From Blattamonas nauphoetae (taxonomy: Eukaryota > Preaxostyla > Oxymonadida), in NCBI GenBank assembly GCA_033064195.1, contig JARBJD010000288.1, forward strand, positions 1-64,000: DNA of 64,000 bases, in the 5' to 3' direction. Positions 10,924 through 21,281 of the stretch are shown here, piece by piece. The notes below the pieces were generated by a model, which saw only the letters and a list, made by a program, of their open reading frames with translations, was not told the origin of the DNA and did no database searches. Made by a program: the position numbers and the translations under genes. Positions within the stretch are counted from its first letter, which is position 1, and every line of letters starts with the position of its first letter.

Positions 10924-11232
10924 ATGGCACCAGGAAGTTTCAACAAACTCAAAAATATCGGCAAACAATTCTTTCAATTCATCAAACCTCTAGCTCCAAC
11001 ATTCCTTCAAGTTGGTGGTGGATTGCCCTCACAAACGAACAGTAAATTTGGACAAACAGCAGGAGGAATACTCAACGGATTAGGAGGAATGATGGACGTT
11101 TATCAACAAAATAAAGCGATCAATCGTCAACAAAAACCGCAGATGATTGAATATGAACCACCTCGAAATGGGAGATACTCCAATGATGATATGCCACTCT
11201 CGTCAAATTCCAAAATTCAATTCAAAGGATAA
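10924..11232 (+). CDS. Polinton small MAPG-start protein 1
   Basis: A 102-residue protein starting MAPGSFNKLKNIGKQFFQFI, followed by a Gly-rich, weakly hydrophobic stretch and a polar tail. The same opening (MAPG, then an amphipathic basic helix, then Pro/Gly) is seen in the next gene, so the two are probably paralogues. Small proteins with an N-terminal amphipathic helix in this position are often minor capsid or membrane-active proteins (compare adenovirus pVI/pX). That is inference. Confidence 0.6.
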   Translation: MAPGSFNKLKNIGKQFFQFIKPLAPTFLQVGGGLPSQTNSKFGQTAGGILNGLGGMMDVYQQNKAINRQQKPQMIEYEPPRNGRYSNDDMPLSSNSKIQFKG

Positions 11233-11252
11233 ACATTCACTCGTATTCGAAT

Positions 11253-11269
11253 ATTTTATTTTTATTAAA
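11253..11269 (+). promoter_or_regulatory. T-rich pre-start motif
   Basis: attttatttttattaaa abuts the ATG at 11270. This copy decides the start: a longer in-frame opening from 11147 would overlap the previous gene and lacks the motif. Confidence 0.55.
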
Positions 11270-11569
11270 ATGGCACCAGGTTGGTTATCAAAATTAGCAG
11301 CAGTTGGCAAAAATATACTCAGAGTTGGAGCTCCATTTCTGAATCTCATCCCCTTTGTTGGACCACTGATTTCGAAGGAAGCGCAGACAGGAATTGAAAT
11401 GATACCAGATGTGAAATCGGATCAGCAAATCCATGCAGAGAAGATGGCACAATACGAGCAAGCGATCAATGAAGGAAACACTGCAGTAGCGAACAAGCTC
11501 AGAGGAGAAATACTGAAACTGGAAGAAAAGCTGAAACCAAAAGCGAAGAAACCAAAAAAGAAAAAGTAA
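11270..11569 (+). CDS. Polinton small MAPG-start protein 2
   Basis: A 99-residue protein beginning MAPGWLSKLAAVGKNILRVG, then a hydrophobic stretch (APFLNLIPFVGPLI), a polar helix, and a strongly basic C-terminus (KPKAKKPKKKK) that could bind nucleic acid. It shares its opening with the gene before it. A minor virion or DNA-binding role is plausible (inference). Confidence 0.6.
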   Translation: MAPGWLSKLAAVGKNILRVGAPFLNLIPFVGPLISKEAQTGIEMIPDVKSDQQIHAEKMAQYEQAINEGNTAVANKLRGEILKLEEKLKPKAKKPKKKK

Positions 11570-11591
11570 CTAGAGTTAAAGCATAAATGTA

Positions 11592-11610
11592 ATTTTTTAT
11601 TTTTGTTAAA
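11592..11610 (+). promoter_or_regulatory. T-rich pre-start motif, major capsid gene
   Basis: attttttatttttgttaaa abuts the ATG at 11611; a copy of the Polinton pre-start motif. Confidence 0.55.
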
Positions 11611-13476
11611 ATGAACTCGCATATAACACATCTGACAAACAAAAGAACTGGAGCATCATCATTGACTGGAAATACCACTGGAAGGATAGAATACACGAGA
11701 GATGACATGGGTCAAATTCAACAACAACTCAGGTCCGAACATTTCATTAATTACCTAATGAATGATGGGGCACACAGTACTTCGATTCAAGAATTGAAAC
11801 CATCAGAGAATGCACGCTTCTACACGGGACAAGAGATAATCATTCCACTGACTGGTAATCAGGACATATGTCAAATCGATGATTCCTTCATTCCGTTCAC
11901 TATGACGGCGACATTGAGACTCAATAATTGGCAAACTACAGCTGGCAAAGTTGGATCGTACATGAATGAGAGAATATTCATTTTCGTTGGACTCAAGCAT
12001 TCGGCATCAATCTTTCGTGACCTTACTGTTCTTCACAACAATCAGAGAATCATCAGCACAACAAACAATGACGTTTCAATGGAGTCTCACATCTACAATA
12101 TGATAAAACCGAAGAGTCAATTGGAGAATCGAAAACATTGTCACACACCTTGGCAGAATGCTTGGAATCATGATGAATCGGTTGCTGGTGTTTATATTCC
12201 ACTTTCGGATTTTACAACGACGTCCGGAACAGGAGTGTTTCAAGACACTATTGATGTGCCTATTCGTGTGTCGATTAATCTTGAAGATCTTCTGATATTC
12301 TCAGGGATGACTGACTATCCAAAATGTCTCTTTGGTGATTTGAAATTGAGTGTGCACATGAATGAGGATGCGTTTGTTTGTTGTTCTGTAAATCCTGAAC
12401 TCACTTTGAAAGATACGCTATCATCACTCGTAACTGGAACAGCAGCAGCACCAACGATTAAACCAGCAATTCTCAATTGCATTCAACATCGTCCCTATTT
12501 CTTGAATAACCTTGTCACCTCATGCACAAAGAATTTCGTTCAAATTGGCCAATCATTTCTTCAACCAACCGTTACTAAAGACATTGTTTGTTCAACAGCC
12601 AATGCCGTGACAACAGAACCAGAATTCGTCGATCAGTACATCTCATTGAACGTCACAAACTATCGGATTGATGATGTGTATTGCATGAGTGCTGGATACA
12701 AAATGAAAGATGGTGCGATAAAGAAACTCATGGAGATGTATCAGAATCGTCCTGGAACAATTCCAGCAGAGAAGATCTCATTCTATCCATTTCAGAAGAC
12801 ACCAACGGCAACAGGAATTGATTGTACTCAGCAAATGGTTGTTGTGAATGCAAAGGATATCATGCTTCTCTTTCGTCATTACGACAATGAAGTCACTTGC
12901 TTCCATAATCCAATGCAGAAGAACATCCAAGTGACAATGCAAAACAGGTACTATCCAGAACAACCGACTACAACAATTGGAGCTCGCTTCTATCAGTTTG
13001 CATTATCAACTCTCAATCTCGATTCGTACCTAGCTGTTCCAGATGATTTGGAGCGATCACTTACAGATTCTCTCGTTGAAGAGAAACTCACTGGTGACGG
13101 AACATATCCCAATGAAACAATGACAAGAGTTCGTCCAGTTCATGACAACACTGACTTCCTTCTGTGCTTCCCAACTCAACGTAGTGGTTGTCCAACGAAC
13201 TGCAATGATTCGATCAGTTCAAAAGGAAATACTGCTGTCACTTTACGATCACATCCAATCTATCAAGGCAATCTTGACACATACTATAATGTATACAACC
13301 CAAGTCAAAGTGGTGGTGATATGACAACATTTTCACATCCTCCAGCACCGATTCTAGCCACAACTGCTACCACGTGGTGGGTCCTACGATACAGCAATGG
13401 TGAACCAAAAGTTGAGTACTATCCTAATCACACACTGAAAGCGTTACACAAGGAACTTGGAATACTGAAATCTTAA
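11611..13476 (+). CDS. Polinton capsid protein, double jelly-roll type (probable)
   Basis: A 621-residue, beta-rich protein with no membrane span. Size, place after the small MAPG genes and composition fit the double jelly-roll major capsid protein of Polintons. It shares a block with the following gene: KHC..PW.NAW, then V.GVY.P, then PIRVSINLEDLL and CLFGDLKLSVHM. The homology makes the two capsid-type genes paralogues. The capsid fold is assigned from context and general pattern, not from a search. Confidence 0.7.
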   Translation: MNSHITHLTNKRTGASSLTGNTTGRIEYTRDDMGQIQQQLRSEHFINYLMNDGAHSTSIQELKPSENARFYTGQEIIIPLTGNQDICQIDDSFIPFTMTATLRLNNWQTTAGKVGSYMNERIFIFVGLKHSASIFRDLTVLHNNQRIISTTNNDVSMESHIYNMIKPKSQLENRKHCHTPWQNAWNHDESVAGVYIPLSDFTTTSGTGVFQDTIDVPIRVSINLEDLLIFSGMTDYPKCLFGDLKLSVHMNEDAFVCCSVNPELTLKDTLSSLVTGTAAAPTIKPAILNCIQHRPYFLNNLVTSCTKNFVQIGQSFLQPTVTKDIVCSTANAVTTEPEFVDQYISLNVTNYRIDDVYCMSAGYKMKDGAIKKLMEMYQNRPGTIPAEKISFYPFQKTPTATGIDCTQQMVVVNAKDIMLLFRHYDNEVTCFHNPMQKNIQVTMQNRYYPEQPTTTIGARFYQFALSTLNLDSYLAVPDDLERSLTDSLVEEKLTGDGTYPNETMTRVRPVHDNTDFLLCFPTQRSGCPTNCNDSISSKGNTAVTLRSHPIYQGNLDTYYNVYNPSQSGGDMTTFSHPPAPILATTATTWWVLRYSNGEPKVEYYPNHTLKALHKELGILKS

Positions 13477-13501
13477 AACAGGAAAAGAAAATCATGATAT
13501 T

Positions 13502-13522
13502 GTTTTTTTTATTTTTCTATAA
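13502..13522 (+). promoter_or_regulatory. T-rich pre-start motif, second capsid gene
   Basis: gttttttttatttttctataa abuts the ATG at 13523; nearly the same as the copy before 10924. Confidence 0.55.
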
Positions 13523-14870
13523 ATGAGAAGTTTCAGATCAAATCAATCCAAACCAACATCGACATTAATTGAGCAAATCGAAGTGCAATCGTATATGCCG
13601 AAACAGTGGGATTCAGAACCTCATGTGTATTCAATCCAAGAAGTGCATCCAACAAATCCTCCTATGCCATGTAGAATTGGAGATGAGATTGAAGTTCCAT
13701 TGTGCTATGACGGACATGATGTGACTGAATTTACGAAGAGTCATTTGCGTATTGATCTCACGATTTCCGTTCCGTATTACCAACCAACAATGGGAGATGG
13801 TTCAGAGACCGCTGGAAGGTACGGAATGTTCTACGGTTACAAATCATCATCAGATGCAATTCGAGATATGAGACTCGTCGATAGTAAAGGAAACATCATT
13901 GACAATTCACTTCAGAATAATCATGTTCACGAATCATTTCTGTATCACACTTTCAAGTCTCATGAAGAGAAAAACAATATGAAGCATTGCTACAGTCTTT
14001 GGGAAAATGTTCAGAGAATGGATCCAAGTGTGTGTGGATTCTATTTTGTTCCAATATTGCATGCGCCCAAAGGACCATACACTGCTACGATTCCACTGGT
14101 TATTCCGTTTGTGAATCTACTTCCTCTGAGTACCTTTGATCAGTATCCGAATTCGATCTTCGGTAATTTACGTTTGAGATTTCATTTGACAACTGATTCG
14201 CTGGTTTATTGTCCCATTCGTGTTTCAACTGTTATTTTAAAACTCTTGAGATGATTCGAGATCGATTTCCAGACAAATCAATGACAACTATTGCAGGTCA
14301 AGCTAGAATGCTAAACATGGCAGAGAATAAATACTCAACTCTGACGCAAGAATTCACACAAATTGGAAATCCAGTGTTGCAATACGATAGAGCTGTCCAT
14401 CATACTCAACCATCCACTGGTACTGATGAAATAGTAGCCAAATCAACCACTTCAACTGTTTGGTCTTCTTCTGTAGATAAAGTCACATCAGTTTGCTATG
14501 GATATCAGATCACTGATTCTACGAAACAATCCCTAATAGACACATATTCGAAGACTCTGTATGTCATGAAAGCTGAAAGAATAGACACACAATCATTTCA
14601 ATCAAAAGCAACAGCGATGGGAGTGAGATCAAACATCAGTATCAAACTTAACAATCTCATGAATCTAATGTGCTTATTCCCAGAACGACCAAACGAGTGC
14701 ACAGTCTTCAGAAATCCTCAATATGTTGGTCAATTCGAAATGCTTGGATCCAACTTTCCCAATTTCCCAATGTCAACAATCTCACCAGAGTTCTATCAAA
14801 TGATGATGGTGAATGGTGATTTCATTGGTTGTTCAGCAACAGAAGAGTTTGAGAATTCCATTGCACCACA
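13523..14870 (+). pseudogene. Second Polinton capsid-type gene (fossil)
   Basis: A paralogue of the preceding capsid gene. It keeps the KHCYSLWENV block, V.GFYFVP, a VIPFVNLLPLSTFDQYPN segment and SIFGNLRLRFHL, at similar spacing. It is broken and is treated as a fossil. Recognisable capsid sequence stops at about 14870, where minus-strand host-type sequence takes over. Confidence 0.7.
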
Positions 14871-14874
14871 CTTA

Positions 14875-15221
14875 AGATGGTCAGAGATGCGGAGGCGGAT
14901 CAAGAAGGAAGCAATATTGACAGCTTGGACGACGTTATTGTTTCGGAAGTTCTTCGAGTTGAGGAGGCGGTAGAATAAAGCGAATGATGGATATATCGCC
15001 ACACGGCGCATATTTCGTCCTTTGTAGAGAGAGTGGCTGAGAGAAAGCAGCTGAGAAGAGGTTATTGAAGGGAGACAAGTGAGAAAGGGAGAGTCAAAAT
15101 GAGAGGGAATGTTCAGCCAGTGCAGAGCAATCAGAAGATCCCGACAATCGTGAAAACTGATGTCTTCTTCCTCATCTGGATTGAGTGGAGAGAGATTCTG
15201 GAAGATCCACTTAAGAGACAC
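14875..15221 (-). pseudogene. Host gene fragment next to the Polinton
   Basis: Minus-strand reading frame of about 115 residues that looks like real helical protein (DCRDLLIALHWLNIP, then SSQLLSLSHSLYKG, then YPSFALFYRLLNSKNF). It is open from 15221 down to the edge of the Polinton, where homology to anything ends. It resembles the large helical host proteins elsewhere in the window in style, but I could not match it to one. Probably a fragment left at the junction. Confidence 0.45.
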
Positions 15222-15275
15222 GCAATCTCCGAACGGTGCCGTGCGGTAGTGAGGAGCAATTGTCCGGACAAGGTG

Positions 15276-15303
15276 AGGCGCTGTCCGTCCTCGGACAGCG
15301 CCT
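15276..15303. repeat. Perfect 12-bp stem hairpin
   Basis: aggcgctgtccg and its exact reverse complement are separated by the loop tcct. gtccg/cggac words are dense around it and recur at 17530-17570 and 18410-18490, at the borders of the foldback repeat, so this may be a remnant end of a related element. The rest of 15222-15536 holds no gene that I see. Confidence 0.7.
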
Positions 15304-15536
15304 AATTAGGAGGTCACCACTCGTAAGTCGCAACGATGGGCTTGATCAACCAATTCTTTCTGTAGACGACTAAACCCAGGAATTAATAAAGTAATGACGA
15401 AAGCAATAAGAGTGAAATAGGAAGGTTACATGTGGATGCGTGAAAATGAGGAAGAAAAAGCAATTTAAGAGGATGAGGTGGGAAAGTGACGTTTTGGAGT
15501 GTGGATAGGCTGTGATGACCGTGCGAAGGGGCAAGA

Positions 15537-16105
15537 GGGAATGAGCACACGAGGTGAGGGGAGGGAATGAGCACACGAGGGAGGGGTGGGGATGATCACA
15601 CGAGGTGAGGGAGGGGATGATCACACGAGGTGAGGGGGAGGGGATGATCACACGAGGTGAGGGGGAGGGGATGATCACACGAGGTGAGGGGGAGGGGATG
15701 ATCACACGAGGTGAAGGGAGGGGATGATCACACGAGGTGAGGGGGAGGGGATGATCACACGAGGTGAAGGGAGGGGATGATCACACGAGGTGAGGGAGGG
15801 GATGATCACACGAGGTGAAGGGAGGGGATGATCACACGAGGTGAGGGGGAGGGGATGATCACACGAGGTGAGGGAGGGATGATCACACGAGGTGAGGGGG
15901 AGGGGATGATCACACGAGGTGAGGGGGAGGGGATGATCACACGAGGTGAGGGGGAGGGGATGATCACACGAGGTGAGGGGGAGGGGATGATCACACGAGG
16001 TGAGGGGAGGGGATGATCACACGAGGGGAGTGGTGGGGATGATCACACGAGGTGAGGGGAGGGGATGATCACACGAGGGGAGGGGATGATCACACGAGGG
16101 AAGCG
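15537..16105. repeat. 27-bp minisatellite
   Basis: About 20 tandem copies of a unit close to atgatcacacgaggtgaggg plus ggagggg. Copies vary mainly in the length of the G/A run (24-28 bp); the first copies have gagcacac in place of gatcacac. Because many units are exactly 27 bp, reading frames stay open through it on both strands (PSPSPRVII on the minus strand). These are not counted as genes. Confidence 0.95.
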
Positions 16106-16690
16106 ACGAGACGAATCAAGAGAACGATTCCATTGATTCTTCAGGCATTGACAGCAGAGATGTCAAATTCCCCGCGCCTGTTGAAGGAGACGACAAATGT
16201 GCGGTTGGTCGGTTGGTGTTTTCGGGATAGAGAGGAGACGACCAGATCCAAGAACGAAGGAAGCATCGTCGATCGAGAGACCGGAGCAACTGACGGAGAC
16301 ATCAGAGTTCATCTCAGAGCAGGACGGCTGGGAGGAGTCGAGATGGTTGAGCGACGAAATGGCTGTCAGAGGAAGGAGCGTCCGAAGTTCACTCGATCGG
16401 TGAACAACGTCAATGATCGAAATCGAACTGTCATCGTTCCCTCAGAACAGACAATCATAAATGGGGAACATTCAGGATTTGAGATGATCGTACTCGACGA
16501 GACAGTCACGTTGGAGTTCGAGAGTTTTCCAGCCGATGTTCCCATCCATCCGCAATCAAGTATCATCAATGATACCAAAATAGAGCAGTGTGTGAAGATA
16601 AATATGAAGTTTGTCGTTTCGTCATGGTGGTTGGCTTTGTTCTTCCCCGTCAGAGACTCATGATGATGATTTTCGTCCACCGACTATATG
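16106..16690 (-). pseudogene. Probable beta-helix surface-protein remnant
   Basis: On the minus strand, 16680-16366 encodes a stretch such as SNSNVTVSSSTIISNPECSP, which has the Ser/Thr/Asn-rich, short-strand style of the beta-helix surface proteins at 38.5-47 kb and 56-64 kb. It is short and not continuous. The plus-strand frame over the same bases is Arg-rich and looks like a shadow. Low confidence. Confidence 0.3.
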
Positions 16691-16905
16691 TGACAGATTC
16701 TTGTTCATTTTCCTCAAAGATTCAGCGTGGTAGATGAGACTAGGTACTGTTGCGCATGAAATTGATGGTTGTTTAAGTCGAGTACGCGTGGAAATCCGTC
16801 CTGATTGTTGCACTTTTCTGGGGTCGGCTCCTCATCGATTGCGAATCCGAACAGAATAATGGAGTGTTGACAAAGTCGCACTTCACGGTTCGTTTCGGAG
16901 ATTGA

Positions 16906-17533
16906 TCAAAAATATGCTGTGATGTTCAGAGACTCCTTCAGTTTGATCTCAAGGCGGTTCTCGATTCTGAGTGAATTAGACATTGTGTCGAGTCTGAAGA
17001 TGTGAACCTTTCCTTCAGATAATGAACTGACAATGAGAAAAGCAGAATTGTGGACAGTGTCGGGAAAGTGATGTCCTTGATCTTCTGCGTTTTGTTTGGA
17101 AGAAAAGAGGAGGCGTGTAATGAGACTAATCGATGAATATGAGTGGAGAAAGAAAAAAAGATGCATACTGATGTTGTTTGTGATCCAGATTTCTTCTATT
17201 TATGTCCATTTCTGATTGGAGAAAGATTTTATCATCTATTACAGACAAATGAAGAGAAAGAGGTAGAGAAGAGTGAAACGATAAGAAAAAGGAATACTAA
17301 TATTGTTCATTTTCCATGTGTCAATTCAGTGTGACATCATCGAGAGTGAGGAGATGGGCAAAGTGTGAATTGTGGAGATCTCCACAAGTTTGAAAGTCAA
17401 TGGAGACAGCAATGAGTGACAATTGGATAAAAGAAGTGTGGAATGGACAAGGGAATTCGAATTGCGATGTAATGGTCTCTGAGAGAAAATGTGAGTCGAA
17501 GTCAACATCCGATGGGGAGGACGATCCGGACAT
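16906..17533 (-). CDS. Possible multi-exon gene, unresolved
   Basis: Two minus-strand stretches look protein-like: 17533-17321 (MSGSSSPSDVDFDSHFLSET, ending LLTLDDVTLN) and around 17070-16920 (SAFLIVSSLSEGKVHIFRLD, ending RLEIKLKESL). The second has the rhythm of a beta-propeller blade. Stops between them would need short introns, which are common here. I could not fix exon borders or a stop, so this is a weak call. Confidence 0.25.
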
Positions 17534-18290
17534 GTCCAGGACAGGACAGTTTTGTCCGTTTTGAACTGATCACAATTGGATTGTGAAGAAATTCATAGTG
17601 GTGTCACCAAACCGTCCGGCGTCACCAATCCGGCCTTTTTTCTGTGAGGGACTATTTTGGTCAAACTAAGAACAAAATAAAATTTTAGCATTATACTCCC
17701 ACCCGATCCCGAGAAAACCTCAAAATACGTTTTACGTTACGAATGCACACATTTTTTTCAACTTTTTGCGGTCATTTCTCCACAACCAGCCATCCGTTTT
17801 AAATCAAATAAAAGGCATAATAGTCGGATAGATCTCGACAAAAGATGAACAAAAAATAAAAGGATTTTTTTCCTAAGAATATTTTGTCGAGAAAAATATG
17901 GGTTTTTTCCGATCTTCCCAAATACGCAGAATTTTTTCTCCAAATTTTTGCAAAAATGTTCGTTTCACCAAAAAAACGTTTGTGTGAAAAATTTCATCGA
18001 AATCGATTCACTGGTTGTTGAGATATTGTCAAAACGATGTTTTTCATCGGGCAAAAGGGGGTATTTTGAGGATTTCTCGGGATCGCGTGGGAGTATAATT
18101 CTTAAATTTCAGATTTTTCTTAGTTTGACCGATATTGATTTTTCCAGAAAAAAGGCCGGATTGGTGACATGGGACATATTGGTGACACAACTATCAGATG
18201 ATTCGTTTTTTCAACAATTGAGTGAATGTCCAAGATCGGACAAGCTTGGACATTTCTGCAATTAATGGGTCATTTTGTCCGAATTCTCTA
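17530..18290. repeat. Foldback (imperfect inverted repeat) element
   Basis: The left half matches the reverse complement of the right half over most of its length. Left: gtgtcacc at 17613, caccaatccggccttttttc near 17626, ggtcaaactaag near 17660, tatactcccacccgatcccg near 17690, ctccacaaccag near 17777. Right: the mirrored segments lie at about 18190, 18150, 18120, 18080 and 18020. The centre is AT-rich with no coding potential. gtccg clusters flank both ends. This looks like a MITE-type or foldback DNA element of about 750 bp with divergent arms. Confidence 0.8.
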
Positions 18291-18479
18291 GTACTCTTTT
18301 ATCATTTTTATGAAAGACAAAATCTGAATTTGATTACAATTATTCACTTATTTATGAACGAATTCAGTGTCAATCACGTTGATTTAGGCCACATGAAGCA
18401 CTTCTTTTTCACTTGGACATGTCCGCTGTCCGTTGTCCGAGTTGAACGTCTTTTTGTCCGTCCGTTGCTCATCCCTACC

Positions 18480-20914
18480 GTGCGGACAACCATAACACTC
18501 AGAGACAGAAACAGCCCAAGGTGAGCAATCGATGACATCTTCAGCGGTCGTGTGGTCATGAGCAGGCGAATGACGAGTGGGGGAGGGAAGAGAGTAAACA
18601 AGTCGATGGCGAGATATTGTACCTCGATTTCGTTTGACTCTCTCGCGAGCAGGCGTACTAGATTGAATATGTCTTCATCGGAGAGGGATTGAAAGAAGCC
18701 GCGGACGAGGAGAGAGTGGAGACCGAAAAGTGGAGTGTGAAGGAATAGAGCGGATGTCTGAGCGATGTTTCTTGCGTCCACTTCGAGGAAGGCATTCGCA
18801 TCTGAGCGTGCTTGTCGTTCGAACAGAAGTCCGATTGGGAAGATTTTTCTTCGGTATTGTGGGTTGAGTGATGTGTGGTTCAGATAAAGTGATGCAAGGA
18901 TGCTATTAATGTGTGTTTGGTCGTTCAGGAGGATTCTTGTGAATTCCTCTGGAAACGGAATCCCGTAAAGCGTCAGGAGGGTGGCGTAGTCGAGAGATGC
19001 ATTGAGAAAAGATGCATCGAATGAAAAGAGAGATGGCATGTTCTTCAAGAACCCACAAACTCGAACAAGAGCGTTCTGATGGTTTTCAAAGCGGAGCAGA
19101 AAGTCCTTCACCCAGACACGAGTTTCGAAAGAAAACGCTCGAGCTGCCCAGACCTTCATCACGAACGAAATCACGAGATGAAACAAATAGGGATCCGACA
19201 GGTCAGCAGTCACAAATCCGTCGAAGTCGAAAGTGGAGAGCTCCTGTTTGAATCTTGGCGTGTTTGTTTTGGTGAGATGTTCGAAATGCGCGACCAAAAT
19301 TCCGATCAGGAATGTCTGTTCTTCTTTTGTCCCATCTCGAAACGCGAAGCGAAGGTTGTGGAGATGCGATTCGTTGACACATTCCACTCCACGTTCAAGG
19401 ATAATCGACATCAACACGAGATAAGAGTGAATGCGAAGGCGGGCATGAGAACTGCGGAGAGTCCAGAGAAGACGATCGACGAAGGCTGGTGGATCATCAA
19501 TGTGGGACAGGGTCTTCGTTTCGGTCCAAACAGAGAAACATCGAGCAAGCGAATTGACAATTGTTTCATCATCTTCCTCATCAAACAGGGACACATTGAA
19601 CCTCTCGTTGATCAAAGGTTGACGCAGACTTCGAACAACATCAAAAATGTTTGGATCATCATTTGAGTGCTGGGATGACGATTGGAGAACAGGAGCCGAA
19701 ATGAGGTTGTGGAGAGTGCTGATCATCCACGCAGTGTCTGATGTGGGAGACGAGAAGGACGTTGGGGTGTCGGGTGACGGTGGTGGTGTTTCAAGTGAGA
19801 GCGATGCTGACGAAGGGTCTGTGATGGTTTGGGAGAGTGTGAGAGACGATGTGGAACCACGATGAAGATCCGAGTTGACAATTGAAGATGCAAGTGTTGA
19901 TTTATCATCTGTCTCATTTGGATTGAAAGGAAGTCGATTCGATTCTGATGAAGGAAGCGAATGATCGATCAGTGATGGCGGGAGTTGATGAGATGGGAGT
20001 GGGAGTGAATGAGGGGAAAGAGGCATCAAGTGTTGGTGTTTCGACAAAAGAGAGATCAGAGTCGGTCGAAAAATCCAGTTTCGCAGAAACGAGATGTCAC
20101 ACTGAAACAGAAACAAGAAATCAATTCCGAAAACAAGAAGCACACCACAGTTTCCTCATTCTCAACAATCTTCCTCATCAATCCCTTCCATCCCTCAAAC
20201 GAATCGAACTCGTCTCGCACCTTCTCTATTGAGTATCGCTTCAGAACGATCACCATGATCTCCACAAGTTCTTTCGAGTTTTCCATGTCTTTCTGTCGGA
20301 AGAGAGAATGTGGAGGTAAAATCCACTCTCGAGATTGTGAAAGGTGATCAACCAAGACGAGAAAACACAGTTTTGTCGATTCGTAAGACATCTCAATTGA
20401 TTCATCACGACCATTCGCTTGTAAATGGAACCATATATGGATACAAGCGAAGAAAGGATCGGATGGACCTGTTGGCGGAGGGACAATGTCGCATGATTTC
20501 ATAAAAGAGTCCAAGATGTCTTTCATGATTCGGTAGAAGATGAGAAAATGATAGTCTGGCTTTGGAGATGAGTTCAATGAATGACGATCTTCAAAAATCA
20601 GAAGAGAAGTCAGAAAAAGCTCGCAGATGACAGAAAGGTCAGATGAGAAGGCGTTTTCACGAAATGTTGGACTTGTTGAAGGAGGAGGATCTGAAACGAG
20701 GAAGAAAGTGAAAAGAAATCAACAGACTGATGCATGCAACACGAAAGTTGTGAATATGAATACCATCAGAGGTCAGAGGCGGGGCAGATGGACACTGTTT
20801 GAGTCGATGGTCCAAAAAGAGGACAACTTCGACAAACCATTCCATGAAATCCTGAGACATCAGAAAACGATACAAGACACACTTTCCACGAGATCTTGGC
20901 TTCCGAAATATCAT
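18480..20914 (-). CDS. Large helical protein, unknown family, multi-exon
   Basis: A minus-strand gene whose main exon runs from 20101 to about 18480 with a long run of helical, HEAT/ARM-like sequence (for example ARLRIHSYLVLMSIILERGV and LFHLVISFVMKVWAARAF). A 44-nt GTGTGC...TTTCAG intron at 20102-20145 joins it to an upstream exon containing DEFDSFEGWKGLMRKI. Further upstream exons (to about 20914) are likely but not resolved. After a low-complexity Ser/Pro/Thr region the protein is well ordered. The reading frame continues to 18374, but the last 35 residues come from the gtccg-rich repeat bordering the foldback, so the natural 3' end may have been replaced. I do not recognise the family; a membrane-distal scaffold role would be guesswork. 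Confidence 0.6.
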
Positions 20915-21281
20915 AGGTTCCGAGAAAATCTAGTAATGATAGGGATGTGTTTCTGAAAGGAATCGCTCTACGATTCAAGGGATCAGTGTTGTGAAGGTTT
21001 CGAGAGATCATAACAAAAGAATCTAGTTGGACAAGGTATCGAGAAAATCACAGTTCCAGTAGATTGAACGAGATGGAGAATGTTCGTTGAAATGACTGTG
21101 AGAATCGCTTTGTTGCTCAAGCACACCTCAACACGACAGAGAATGGGATGAAAAGCTGGAGGAAATATGATATAAGAAGTGATTCAGTAAATAGTCTTCG
21201 GGGTAATAAAAGGAACTGTCGCCTGATTTGATCCATGGGCAAGATCGAACAACTACTTCTTGTTGACGCTCATCTCAATGA
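20915..21281. other. Intergenic region
   Basis: Divergent spacer between the helical-protein gene (-) and the DENN gene (+). No ORF, repeat or clear promoter motif was recognised; it may contain 5' exons of the minus-strand gene. Confidence 0.5.

Larger units (their letters stand above)
784..14870 (+). mobile_element. Polinton/Maverick element (fossil)
   Basis: A virus-like DNA transposon recognised by the set of parts it carries: a protein-primed family B DNA polymerase, a retroviral-type integrase, an FtsK/A32-type packaging ATPase, two related capsid-like genes and several small genes. Edges are approximate. I could not find matching terminal inverted repeats near either end, so the span is set by coding content. 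The element is broken, with roughly ten breaks, most of them in the polymerase; several other genes still look whole. Moderate age is likely: motifs remain readable but the replicase has decayed. All genes run on the plus strand except the ATPase. Beyond 14870 the sequence is host-type on the minus strand. Confidence 0.85.

Noticed and set aside
15537-16105. CRISPR-like regular repeats
   Set aside because: Units are contiguous without unique spacers and the sequence is eukaryotic; it is a minisatellite.
738-16172. gagatgtcaaattcc at 738-752 and 16158-16172 as a Polinton target-site or end repeat
   Set aside because: A 15-bp direct match only, too far beyond the element edge on the right and without flanking inverted repeats.
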